Source of the DNA: Morella rubra
Lineage: Eukaryota > Streptophyta > Magnoliopsida > Fagales > Myricaceae
NCBI GenBank assembly: GCA_003952965.2
Contig: CM025851.1
Location: forward strand, 11,841,161-11,905,160
DNA: 64,000 bases
Direction of reading: 5' to 3'
The notes beneath the pieces were generated by a model. That model saw only the letters and a list, made by a program, of their open reading frames with translations, made no database searches and was not told the origin of the DNA. The translations under genes were made by a program, and so were the position numbers. Shown here one piece after another: positions 48,418 to 60,684 of the stretch (its first letter is position 1; the number at the start of each line of letters is the position of its first letter).

Positions 48418-51400
48418 ACAGAATCACAGCCTCACAGGTAAGCAATTTTAATTTTTATGCACTGCAAATATTTTTGAATTAGGGATTTTGACATTTTGTG
48501 AAATTGGAAATTTTTTTGGTACTATCGTTTTTAATTAATTTGATTATAATGTCAATTGAATGAAATGTAATTAGATTGGGTTTGGATCAAAACGTCATTG
48601 TAATAATGTTTGTCTCCGACCCCTCTAATGATATAGACCTGTAAATCATGAAGAACATGAGACTTCTAACTTTTCAGAAACCACTTGGCAATTGAGATTT
48701 TAAATCAATAGTGAACGAAGTCCATGTAATAACAAACAAAACCATCACCATCCTCCAGACAAATAGGATGTGTCGTCAATAACAATATATGAATATTTTG
48801 GATTAAAATCAATTCTCTGCATAGGGTATCTTTAAGCTTCTTACTTTCATAGTGTGCACATTTTAGTAAAATAACTTGCCTTTGTCCCAACACAGGAGTA
48901 TTTTTCATATCAGAAACAAGGATCCAAACGAGGAAAGCTAAAGTTCTTGATCCACCTTCCCCAGCCCTTTTCTTTTCCTGCTTTTTTCAATAAGAAAAAT
49001 TAGTGCACCCTTTTAACTAGAGGAAGAAGGTTGGCAACTTTTCAGTAGGGTATTTGTAACCATTTTTGGCCACTGCTAAACACAAACACCACCATATGAA
49101 TCCATTAGGAAAAGTTCATCAATTTCAATGAGAAATCGTGGGGTGTACGAAGGAAAAAATTGTACATAAGCTACTAAAACCTCGCTTTTTATCTCATTAT
49201 CTAGTTAAAAGAGTTTCTTCTCATGTTCAATTGAAAGAGTTTGGATTGGATTGGATTTTTGAGTTGTGATCCATTGTGAATATGTGAATTTAATATTTTT
49301 GAATCAAAATGTTTTATGTTTTGGTTTGGTACTATAGTTCTGTTCATGTTTCGATTGTACTTTTGCATTTATTCTTCAGGTTTCTCTTTTTTGCATTACG
49401 AAGGAAAATTTTTTCTTATCATTTCGCCTTTAAAGTTTGCACCCTTGGATTTTAATCTTGGTTCCGTCACTGACTCTGAGAGTAATGGACTAAGAATCTT
49501 TCAACTGCAACGTTCAATTTCTTCTCTAAATCAAGGACATATGAATGTCAATACGTATTTTACCAAATTGAAGAGCCTATGGGATGAGCTCATGAATTTC
49601 AAACCCCAGCCAGTCTACAAATGTGATTCTGCTTGCAGCTGTGGTGTTATCAAAACACTAGTGGATTATCATCATCAGGAGCAAGTAATTCAATTCCTAA
49701 ATGGTCTTAATGAATCATATTCTGCTTCACGGAAGCAGATTCTCATGCTCGATCATTTACTTGCCCTCAATAAGGTATGCCATGGTGCTAAGCTAAGAGC
49801 AACAGAAAGGTTTTTCATCCCTTCCTAAGACTGTACTCGATGCTTCTACCATGCTCAGTCGGTCAGTATCACAGTACCGAGGTTATCAGCAACAGCCTTA
49901 TCAGAAACGAGATCAGGCCAATTTGTAGTCACTGTGGGATGACAAGCCATACTGCTGATAAGTGTTACAAGCTCCATGGATATCCTCCCGAATATAAACA
50001 TGGAAAATTGCAACCAAATTCAAGTTCCTCTACACATCAGGTTTCTGGTTATTTCTCATAAACATCTTCGACTACTGGTGATGATCCAAGACAGTCCTCT
50101 TTTCCTTTCTCTTGCGAGTAATGTGATAAATTGCTTCAGCTTCTTCAGTCACATGGCAGTCCATCTTATTCAAATCAGACTCCATATGAAACCAATTTAG
50201 TGCATGTAACTTCCAAAGACTTTTTACTAAGCTCTACAGGTATTCACACTATTTGTTCTACATATCCTCTTTGTTTCATGGATTTTGGATTCTGGTGCAA
50301 CAGATCATATCATCTGTTCACCAACATTCTATACTTCTAACATTTCTATAATCAATATTTCAGTTTGATTACTAATGGTAATTTTGTGTTGGTTAGTCAT
50401 ATAGGTTCTGTTCAACTCACAAGTTCTCTTCTCTTACATCAAGTTTTATGTGTTCCATCTTTTCAATTCAATTTAATTTCCATCAGTCATTTGACAAAAT
50501 CCAATTCTTACTGCCTTCTCATGCAATATAGATTTTGTATTATCCTGGATCAATCCTCATGGAAGACGATTGGATTGTGTGAAGCAAGCAAAGTTTGTAT
50601 CATTTTGTATAACCTCCCTATCATGCTTTTCAATCCTTCAATTCTATTCCTGCTATTGTTTGCAATGTAAATCTCAATTTTAATAAGACATCCACTATTG
50701 ATTTGTGGCATTGTCGTTTAGGACATGCTTCATCAGATATGATTATACTTTTCCTTTCATACATTCTAATAAAATTCATTGCAACTCTTGTCATTATGCC
50801 AAGCAACACCGATTACCCTTTCCCCTTAGTTCATCTTCTTCTGCAAAAATTTTGAGCTCCTCCAATGTGATCTATGGGGGCCAGTTTTTACACCATCTTT
50901 AAATGGTTTCAAATATTTCTTAACCATCGTAAATGACTTTTCAAAGTGTACCTAGGTTTTCTTGATGAAACAAAAATCAGTTACCCGAAATCTTCTTATT
51001 TATTTCATCCAATATGTTCAAACCCAATTTCATACCACAGTACAAATCATTCGGTCTAACAATGGTGCTGAGTTTTCCAACCCCTCCTTTTACATCTCTA
51101 AAAGAATTATTCATCAAACCAGCTATGTTGCAACTCCACAGCAAAATGGAGTTGTTGAACGCAAACATAGACATATCCTTAATGTTGCTAGGGCATTATG
51201 GTTTCAAGCTCATTTACCCTTAAATTTTTGGGGAGAATGCATTCTTACTGCCACCTATATCGTTAATCACATACCTACTCCATTACTTCAAAATAGATTT
51301 CCATGTGAATGCCTATTCAATAAAATTCCTGTCTATTCCCATTTTAGAATTTTCGGTTGCCTCTGTTATGCCACAACACTTTCTCATAACAGACACAAAT

Positions 51401-52094
51401 TCGATCCCCGAGCCAAACAGTGCATTTTCCTTGGCTACCCTTCTGGAGTTAAGGCCTATAATCTCTATGATCTTCATTCTCACTCCATGTTTTACTCAGG
51501 GGATGTTGTTTTCTATGAAACCATCTTCCCTTATCAATCTGATTCACCATCTATTGATACTCCTTCCAATTCCATCATTTCTTTACCTATAGCTACATCA
51601 CATCCCTCATACATAAATTTACCTCCATCGGTTCCATCTCCACCTTCTTCCACAGATCTCAATACTTCTCCCATCTCACCAACTTCCTCTCCTACATCTC
51701 ACTCTTCACCAGATCATATATGTCACTCCTCTTCACCTACAGCTTCACCTCCAGCTCATATTTGCCCTTCCCTCATCTCCCCTTCAAATTACCTCATCTC
51801 TTCTACCATCTCATTCTGCTACTTCTCCTTTATTACCTTCTAGTCCACCTCTAGCATATAATCCTCATAGATCCTCTAGAATTAGACAACCTCCATCCTA
51901 CCTAGAAGAATACCACTGTAATTTGTTATCCGATCATGTCAGTCCTCTAGCTTTACCACTTCAACCTGACAAACAACACTCTCTTTCTCATGTTCTGTCT
52001 TACAAAAATTTTCCCTCTTCTTATAGACATTTCATCCTCTCTATTTCTATTGAGTGAGAACCAAAATCTTTTGCTCAAGCCTCTTAAAAATCCA

Positions 52095-52159
52095 CCAAAA
52101 GACCAAGTGTGAGATCCTCAAAAACCCTTTGATTCAGCTTGCATAGCATCACACCATTT
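52095..52159. other. Centre of the giant palindrome
   Basis: A 65-bp unpaired spacer between the arms. Read on the minus strand it continues the copia fossil of the right arm for a short distance, so the turning point is asymmetric: the right-arm copy is longer at the centre than the left-arm copy. Confidence 0.8.
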
Positions 52160-54781
52160 TGGATTTTTAAGAGGCTTGAGCAAAAGATTTTGGTTCTCAC
52201 TCAATAGAAATAGAGAGGATGAAATGTCTATAAGAAGAGGGAAAATTTTTGTAAGACAGAACATGAGAAAGAGAGTGTTGTTTGTCAGGTTGAAGTGGTA
52301 AAGCTAGAGGACTGACATGATCGGATAACAAATTACAGTGGTATTCTTCTAGGTAGGATGGAGGTTGTCTAATTCTAGAGGATCTATGAGGATTATATGC
52401 TAGAGGTGGACTAGAAGGTAATAAAGGAGAAGTAGCAGAATGAGATGGTAGAAGAGATGAGGTAATTTGAAGGGGAGATGAGGGAAGGGCAAATATGAGC
52501 TGGAGGTGAAGCTGTAGGTGAAGAGGAGTGACATATATGATCTGGTGAAGAGTGAGATGTAGGAGAGGAAGTTGGTGAGATGGGAGAAGTATTGAGATCT
52601 GTGGAAGAAGGTGGAGATGGAACCGATGGAGGTAAATTTATGTATGAGGGATGTGATGTAGCTATAGGTAAAGAAATGATGGAATTGGAAGGAGTATCAA
52701 TAGATGGTGAATCAGATTGATAAGGGAAGATGGTTTCATAGAAAACAACATCCCCTGAGTAAAACATGGAGTGAGAATGAAGATCATAGAGATTATAGGC
52801 CTTAACTCCAGAAGGGTAGCCAAGGAAAATGCACTGTTTGGCTCGGGGATCGAATTTGTGTCTGTTATGAGAAAGTGTTGTGGCATAACAGAGGCAACCG
52901 AAAATTCTAAAATGGGAATAGACAGGAATTTTATTGAATAGGCATTCACATGGAAATCTATTTTGAAGTAATGGAGTAGGTATGTGATTAACGATATAGG
53001 TGGCAGTAAGAATGCATTCTCCCCAAAAATTTAAGGGTAAATGAGCTTGAAACCATAATGCCCTAGCAACATTAAGGATATGTCTATGTTGCGTTCAACA
53101 ACTCCATTTTGCTGTGGAGTTGCAACATAGCTGGTTTGATGAATAATTCTTTTAGAGATGTAAAAGGAGGGGTTGGAAAACTCAGCACCATTGTTAGACC
53201 GAATGATTTGTACTGTGGTATGAAATTGGGTTTGAACATATTGGATGAAATAAATAAGAAGATTTCGGGTAACTGATTTTTGTTTCATCAAGAAAACCTA
53301 GGTACACTTTGAAAAGTCATTTACGATGGTTAAGAAATATTTGAAACCATTTAAAGATGGTGTAAAAACTGGCCCCCATAGATCACATTGGAGGAGCTCA
53401 AAATTTTTGCAGAAGAAGATGAACTAAGGGGAAAGGGTAATCGGTGTTGCTTGGCATAATGACAAGAGTTGCAATGAATTTTATTAGAATGTATGAAAGG
53501 AAAAGTATAATCATATCTGATGAAGCATGTCCTAAACGACAATGCCACAAATCAACAGTGGATGTCTTATTAAAATTGAGATTTACATTGCAAACAATAG
53601 CAGGAATAGAATTGAAGGATTGAAAAGCATGATAGGGAGGTTATACAAAATGATACAAACTTTTCTTGCTTCACACAATCCAATCGTCTTCCATGAGGAT
53701 TGATCCAGGATAATACAAAATCTATATTGCATGAGAAGGCAGTAAGAATTGGATTTTGTCAAATGACTGATGGAAATTAAATTGAATTGAAAAGATGGAA
53801 CACATAAAACTTGATGTAAGAGAAGAGAACTTGTGAGTTGAACAGAACCTATATAACTAACCAACACAAAATTACCATTAGGTAATCAAACTGAAATATT
53901 GATTATAGAAATGTTAGAAGTATAGAATGTTGGTGAACAGATGATATGATCTGTTGCACCAAAATCCAAAATCCATGAAACAAAGAAGGATATGTAGAAC
54001 AAATAGTGTGAATACCTGCAGAGCTTAGTAAAAAGTCTTTGGAAGTTACATGCACTAAATTGGTTTCATATGGAGTCTGATTTGAATAAGATGGACTGCC
54101 ATGTGACTGAAGAAGCTGAAGCAATTTATCACATTACTCGCAAGAGAAAGGAAAAGAGGACTGTCTTGGATCATCACCAGTAGTCGAAGATGTTTATGAG
54201 AAATAACTAGAAACCTGATGTGTAGAGGAACTTGAATTTGGTTGCAATTTTCCATGTTTATATTCGGGAGGATATCCATGGAGCTTGTAACACTTATCAG
54301 CAGTATGGCTTGTCATCCCACAGTGACTACAAATTGGCTGATCTCGTTTCTGATAAGGCTGTTGCTGATAACCTCGGTACTGTGATACTGACCGACTGAG
54401 CATGGTAGAAGCATCGAGTACAGTCTTAGGAAGGGATGAAAAACCTTTCTGTTGCTCTTAGCTTAGCACCATGGCATACCTTATTGAGGGCAAGTAAATG
54501 ATCGAGCATGAGAATCTGCTTCCGTGAAGCAGAATATGATTCATTAAGACCATTTAGGAATTGAATTACTTGCTCCTGATGATGATAATCCACTAGTGTT
54601 TTGATAACACCACAGCTGCAAGCAAAATCACATTTGTAGACTGGCTGGGGTTTGAAATTCATGAGCTCATCCCATAGGCTCTTCAATTTGGTAAAATACG
54701 TATTGACATTCATATGTCCTTGATTTAGAGAAGAAATTGAACGTTGCAGTTGAAAGATTCTTAGTCCATTACTCTCAGAGT

Positions 54782-55836
54782 CAGTGACGGAACCAAGATT
54801 AAAATCCAAGGGTGGCAAACTTTCAAAGGCGAAATGATAAGAAAAAAATTTTCCTTCGTAATGCAAAAAAGAGAAACCTGAAGAATAAATGCAAAAGTAC
54901 AATCGAAACATGAACAGAACTATAGTACCAAACCAAAACATAAAACATTTTGATTCAAAAATATTAAATTCACATATTCACAATGGATCACAACTCAAAA
55001 ATCCAATCCAATCTAAACTCTTTCAATTGAACATGAGAAGAAACTCTTTTAACTAGATAATGAGATAAAAAGCGAGGTTTTAGTAGCTTATGTACAATTT
55101 TTTCCTTCGTACACCCCACGATTTCTCATTGAAATTGATGAACTTTTCCTAATGGATTCATATGGTGGTGTTTGTGTTTAGCAGTGGCCAAAAATGGTTA
55201 CAAATACCCTACTGAAAAGTTGCCAACCTTCTTCCTCTAGTTAAAAGGGTGCACTAATTTTTCTTATTGAAAAAAGCAGGAAAAGAAAAGGGCTGGGGAA
55301 GGTGGATCAAGAACTTTAGCTTTCCTCGTTTGGATCCTTGTTTCTGATATGAAAAATACTCTGTGTTGGGACAAAGGCAAGTTATTTTACTAAAATGTGC
55401 ACACTATGAAAGTAAGAAGCTTAAAGATACCCTATGCAGAGAATTGATTTTAATCCAAAATATTCATATATTGTTATTGACGACACATCCTATTTGTCTG
55501 GAGGATGGTGATGGTTTTGTTTGTTATTACATGGACTTCGTTCACTATTGATTTAAAATCTCAATTGCCAAGTGGTTTCTGAAAAGTTAGAAGTCTCATG
55601 TTCTTCATGATTTACAGGTCTATATCATTAGAGGGGTCGGAGACAAACATTATTACAATGACGTTTTGATCCAAACCCAATCTAATTACATTTCATTCAA
55701 TTGACATTATAATCAAATTAATTAAAAACGATAGTACCAAAAAAATCCCAATTTCACAAAATGTCAAAATCCCTAATTCAAAAATATTTGCAGTGCATAA
55801 AAATTAAAATTGCTTCCTGTGAGGCTGTGATTCTGT

Positions 55837-55879
<43 letters not shown>

Positions 55880-56402
55880 GAGAAAAAGAGAGGTGAGAAA
55901 ATTCAAATGTAAAACTGAGAAACCGGCGATTATACCTGGTGGCTAGTGTGATGGTAGGGCAACTGAGCTGTGGGTAGCGGCGAACAGGCAATGGGAAACG
56001 GCGGCAGGCGGCTCATGGCTAAGAGTGAGAAGTGAGAAGCTGTGAGAGAGAGCTCAGAGAGGAGAGACGATTCGAAGAAAGGAGGAATTTTTTTAAAACA
56101 TGGTGAAACGCACCGTTTCACCCTATTGTAATTTTTTTTTAAAGCAGAGGGTGAAACGACGTCGTTTCACCCTCTGCTTATTTAAAAAAAAAAAAGGCCT
56201 GGGCCTAATGGGATCGGGCCAGGCCGCGCAGACCCAAATCAGCTGGGTTGGGGCCCATTGGGCTCTAGTTGGCCTGGGCTTAAAGGGGGTCGGCCCAGGC
56301 CAACTTATGAAAAAAAAAAATAAAATACATGTAAATTTTTTTTTTGGGCAGAGCAATGGGTGGCGGCCGCCTTGGTTCCGTTACCCCTTGCATCTGCCTC
56401 TG
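54782..56402. mobile_element. hAT-like element inside copia gag (right arm)
   Basis: Mirror copy of 47,825-49,472, 1,621 bp, with the 8-bp duplication CTCAGAGT (54,774-54,781 and 56,403-56,410). The 27-bp length difference from the left-arm copy lies mainly in the GA/CT run and homopolymers. Confidence 0.82.
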
Positions 56403-56807
56403 CTCAGAGTGTCTTTCTTTCAACTTGTCCCATAATTCTTTGGCTGAATCAATATAGAGCACTCTACTAGCTATCTCTTTAGATAGAGAATTTCCCAACC
56501 ATGAAAGGACCATCATGTTACATCTGTTCCAATGCACATACATCGCATTTGAGGGCAAAGGTTTATAAATCACACCAGTGACGAAGCCTAGCTTGCTCTT
56601 CACATACAACGCAATGGCCATTGCTTGCCTCCAAGAATTGTAGTTCTCTCCGGTCAATAGTTGAGAAACTAGGATGCTGGAGGAGCTATCTCCATTGTGT
56701 AAGTAGTAGGGATTTGTAGGATCATCAATCACTCGGTTGTTTGTCATTTGGAAATTGAAAGAAGAATACAAAGAGATGCAGAAGGTTTTAAACTTGCTCT
56801 GATACCA

Positions 56808-57064
56808 TGTTAATGATGAAAGAGCTAAAGAAAAGGATATTGCGTTAACTTAATCTTCATTGAATCAATCGTTCATTATTTAAACAAGTGTATAAAGATA
56901 TAATATAATTGTACAACTGAAACGGCTAAGTAACAGAATGGAAACAAACTAGCTACGAGTGTATTCTGGAACTTCGTAATTAGTTTGTGAAAACTGTAAG
57001 TCGTCTGAAGCTTTAAGTCTTCCACTACAAGTCGTTAGCTTCAAGTCTTCGAGTATATTCATCA
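56808..57064 (-). repeat. 5' LTR of the copia fossil (right arm)
   Basis: A 257-bp LTR, the inverse of 47,162-47,418, followed on the minus strand by the same primer-binding site. Confidence 0.88.
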
Positions 57065-57818
57065 CACCTACCACCTGTTAGCTTTTTTTACCTTAGCAAA
57101 TGCATAGGCGTGGGAACGAGCTAAATCTATGTTTATGGATGATAATACAATAGAATTGGATGTACCCGCGTACAATTAGCTTTTAGATTAATTAATACTC
57201 TATGCATATATATATATATGCACCATAATATTGTCTCGCTGAAACTACTCTTTCGGCGGCCTACTCATGTTATCCTCCAACAAATTAATTTTCCTTGAAT
57301 ATTTAAAAAGAGAACCCATTTATTGTAAATGGGCCATATTGCAAGTTTATGAATTAGTACTCCTATTGCAAGACTACTATTCTAGACTTTAGACCAAATT
57401 ACACAAATTAAATAAATAAACAGGTGAAAAGGAAGCGAGAGTTTCTATTGTCGCAATTCCACCATAAAATATCACCATGAGCAGACATATATACTTTAGG
57501 AAAGTTCTCTTTAAATAGTATTTAGAGTATTTTTCTTGTACAAGGTGCGCTGAAATAAAATATCACCATGTGCATTGAGTTCAGTCTGGTGGTTCGGGTT
57601 AGTCATGGGATCGCCTCCGCTGGGCCATTATGTGAAGGCCCAGAGAAGAAATATCCACGGCCTCTCCAAAAGTAGGAATCTGCAATTTGCCTTTGTCTTT
57701 TTCGTTTCTTCTTTTATTGCCCCCAAATTAGAAAAAAAAAGGTTGTCTTGCATGATGAAGTGTTTTGTCGTCGCATCGCTTTAAATGGCGCAGGTTGATA
57801 TGTAGTTTAAATGTGATT
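57065..57818 (-). repeat. SEO downstream block in the right arm
   Basis: Inverse of 46,410-47,161 and similar to 28,394-27,585 after SEO copy 1. Confidence 0.85.
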
Positions 57819-58460
57819 ATTTAGATCAAGATCATTGTAATTTATTATCTAAATTAGAAGGTAAATATTGGAAAGGATAGAATCGAAATAGCCAATTCCG
57901 GTTTCGCTTCAATATTTATCATAATGCAATTTTTTTGTTCCGATTCCATTCCGATATTTTACCGAAACGAAACTTGAAATTTAAGAATTGGAATCAGAAC
58001 CAGAATTCTGGTTCTGCATGTAGGCTTTTTTTAGACATTTTCTTGGGGCCCTAACGAGCTAAAATATTTTTTTGATCGAATTTTTGAGAGATTTTTCTAT
58101 TATTCATCATAAATTAACAATAAATGTAAACATTCAACCAAAATCTATATTCTAACATAAATTTTCAAACAAATTCGGTACTCATATACTTTATTTTGAG
58201 CCTTGATTTTATTTTATTTTAAAAAAAAAAAAATCATAAATTTCTGTATTTTTTAGTTATTCATCATAAATTAACAATAAATGTAAAATTTTCATCCAAA
58301 ATCTAGATTATAAAATAAAATTCAATCAAATTATATATGTTATACTTTATTTCTAGCACTATTTTTATTTTATTCTTTTAGAAAATCCGTAACCAGAGAT
58401 TCCGGTTCTAATTCTGGAAATAGTCAAAAATGAACTTGATGCATTTGTGTGGTACTGGTG

Positions 58461-60684
58461 GAATGCATTTGTGTGTTCGACCCTGCTTAATGGGTTCATA
58501 ACCACCACGATTGGCTTATTCTTGAAATTCCACTCCGCCTAATCAACTTGATGCCTACTAGTGGTGAAAAATACTGCACTATGTACCATGGCATCTTCGA
58601 CCGCAACATCTCAAACCTTTTTCGCAATTCATCAGTCCACTGCTCCACAACTGGGATCCAAACAATTTTATACTGATCCTTCGTCCTTAGTCCATCATAA
58701 ACTGGCTTCAAGACCGAGATCTCATCCATTGAAATGTCGAGGCTTGAAATGAACAACAGAACATTCTTCTTTTTCAGCACCTCGATGCTAACCTGTTGAT
58801 TTGACGAAATAGAATAAAATCACCAAATAGTTACGTGGCCTAATCAGGTGTGTTTCATGCGCATGCTGTCCTTAGATACTATAGTTTCAACAAACAAAAA
58901 AATGATGAAGGGAAGGTTACGGATAAGGTAGAAAAGCAAAAATGAGTGGTTAAGGGTGGCCTCGGCCCAATAGGATTGGTCTTAAAGAGTTTAATAATAT
59001 TTATCTGAGCATATCTTAAAAGAGTTTTTTTACCTTAACTGCTATAGATACAAGTTTATACGATGTAAGATTGAAGAGAGAAGAACGCATTTAAGAAGTA
59101 TGCTACAAGAGCTTTCTAATTTGTTAGTAGCACCATCGATGAGTGGTTGCACATCATTATTGGGGAAAATCAGCGCCTTGAAAACCTCCATGATCTCGGT
59201 AGGTGTTCAAAGGAGTTTCTTGAGTTTCATATAGGCCTCCATTTCGTCTGCATTAATGAAATAAGAATATCTTTGGTCACCATTGCATCCCTTTTGAATA
59301 ACTTATATTGCTAGTACTACTGGACCAAGGAAGCCTTCTTTTTAACGAACGAGAATTTGCCCACTGTCTGACCTACTTGTTGATGGATGAGCTTGATTTG
59401 CCTTTTCAGGAAAGTTGAGGGAGATGTTGATTTTATAAGCGAAGGGTGATAGATCCTGTGTCTTATCCCTGAAATCGGCAATCATGGTTAATTTGTTGAG
59501 ATTGAAGGCACAATATCAATGGTATATCCAATGTCATAATTGAGAACATCTTACTCATCGATTACAAAAAAAAAAAACTTACTCGTTTCCAGAGATGCAG
59601 CACATATGAGTTGTACAAGCTGCCAAAGTAATGATAGCCCAGTAGCTATCACAGGAATACGGTCAATGACCGTTGACAGTGCCGGTACATCCTTTGGATC
59701 ATGGACAGAGAGATTATCCAACTCAAAGATGGAGTCAATGAGTTCCAACGTAGCCTTGACCAGATTGTTAAGCTCAACTATGGCTTTCCCGTACTTCTGA
59801 AGGCCTGGGCGCTTTACTATAGAAGGCACTCGTCTCAGTATCCCCATTGATTTGGCTAGCTGGTCCGAGGAGTGAAGTTGGACAAGGAGCCAGAAGTCCC
59901 CATAGTCCAAAGCAAATGCCGCAAGTGTCAACGCTGCCTTGGCTTCCCATGAATAGTTTGAGAGTTTGTTGAGTATTGACATCGTTGTTTTGTGCGCAAT
60001 TTCCTCACCCGGAGCCTTGCATGCCATCTACATCATGTACACATTTGGAGTTTTAAAAAATTAGACTGCAACTATAAAGTGAACCGATCGCATTCATCTT
60101 CGTCCTAATTCATGCTAAATCTAAGGGAAAGAGAGAAAAGTGGCTTTCATGAAAGATCTTTTAGGTGGCAAAATTATGTTCTTTGCACCTCGCAAGATAG
60201 AGCCTTGAGGGTGCACAGCGGGGGACTGAAACTGGTTTTGGGTGCCTTTTCTTCCACATTCTCATAGTGTGCCTGGGTACCCTCTGGTAAGTCATAAACA
60301 GTATTAAATGAGCTGAATACTTCGGATGACCTATGGACAAAGTGAAAAAGAAAAACCGCATCCTCTTGCCTCAGATTAAACTAGCTAGAACAACATCACC
60401 CCTGCCATTTGAGAGGAGAAACTAAAAAAAAGAACAAGTTAGGTGGAACCAGGTATATATACCAGCACGACATTGTCAACAAGAAGTGTGGCACGTTTAA
60501 GAATGTTTTTGGTGACAGCGAAAAGAGAGTCGGCATCAAACTTTTTGTCTGCGTAGACATAGGTTGCATAAATTTGGTTCATGATCTGGTCGTCGGGAAT
60601 GGTTAGCACGTTCAGCTCACACTTCACGGCTTGCCGGACTGATTGTGATGTCGCTAGTAGCATCTTGTTGGTAATGGTGGCCAT
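58461..60684 (-). pseudogene. SEO: SEO copy 4: truncated pseudogene with intact first exons
   Basis: Minus-strand SEO gene. Exon 1 is 60684-60463 (74 codons from MATITNKMLL, open throughout), exon 2 60281-60189, exon 3 60027-59583, exon 4 59468-59373, exon 5 59247-59117, and exon 6 starts at 58792 and is cut off near 58461. Exon 7 is missing. Lesions: one base missing in exon 3 (CCTGTGATAG for CCTGTTGATAG), one extra base in exon 4, TGA for CGA in exon 5, and a lost exon-5 donor. Exon 1 gives the undamaged N-terminus of the family in this window and shows that copy 1 has an extra base there. The TATA box upstream has changed to TACAAATA. Non-functional. Confidence 0.93.

Larger units (their letters stand above)
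47825..49472. mobile_element. hAT-like non-autonomous element inside copia gag (left arm)
   Basis: A 1,648-bp insertion with ends CAGTGGCAGATGCAAGG and, inverted, CAGTGACGGAACCAAGA, which resemble hAT terminal repeats. An 8-bp target duplication ACTCTGAG lies on both sides (47,817-47,824 and 49,473-49,480). The 8-bp duplication plus CAGTG ends fit the hAT superfamily. No transposase was seen. The interior has GGCCTGGGCC inverted repeats, a 36-bp perfect palindrome and a CT microsatellite. Confidence 0.83.
44205..52094 (+). repeat. Left arm of the giant inverted repeat
   Basis: A 7,890-bp arm that is the near-identical inverse of 52,160-60,018. It holds truncated SEO copy 3, a unique AT-rich segment, the SEO downstream block and the copia fossil with its hAT-like insertion. 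It starts 8 bp into SEO exon 3 and ends within the copia fossil. Net length difference between arms is 31 bp, mostly in simple repeats of the hAT-like element. Confidence 0.93.
47162..52094 (+). mobile_element. Ty1/copia fossil, left-arm copy, broken
   Basis: A 5' LTR (47,162-47,418, TG...CA) is followed directly by a primer-binding site complementary to initiator tRNA-Met. Then come gag (from about 47,480, split by a hAT-like insertion and resuming at 49,481), a CCHC zinc knuckle near 49,925, a protease signature near 50,285 and the GAG-pre-integrase and integrase region (about 50,700-51,500). Integrase directly after protease marks it as copia. Reverse transcriptase, RNase H and the 3' LTR are absent because the copy stops at the palindrome centre. 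It is broken, with several breaks besides the missing 3' half. No second LTR is left for dating. Confidence 0.92.
52105..57064 (-). mobile_element. Ty1/copia fossil, right-arm copy, broken
   Basis: Mirror of the left-arm copy: LTR at 56,808-57,064, primer-binding site at 56,796-56,807, gag split by the hAT-like element, then zinc knuckle, protease and integrase. It runs slightly further toward the reverse transcriptase region, through the palindrome centre. It has several breaks and lacks its 3' half and 3' LTR. It inserted before the inverted duplication, since both arms share its exact insertion point. Confidence 0.9.
52160..60018 (-). repeat. Right arm of the giant inverted repeat
   Basis: A 7,859-bp arm, the inverse of 44,205-52,094. 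At its outer end the sequence runs on without a break into the rest of SEO exon 3, exons 2 and 1 and the promoter. The right arm is therefore the parental arrangement and the left arm the derived copy. Confidence 0.93.

Noticed and set aside
44205-60018. Dismissing the palindrome at once as an assembly artefact
   Set aside because: The arms differ in substitutions in the SEO pseudogenes (for example TAG against TGG in exon 6), and the centre is asymmetric. An artefact remains possible, so it is kept as a finding with a test.
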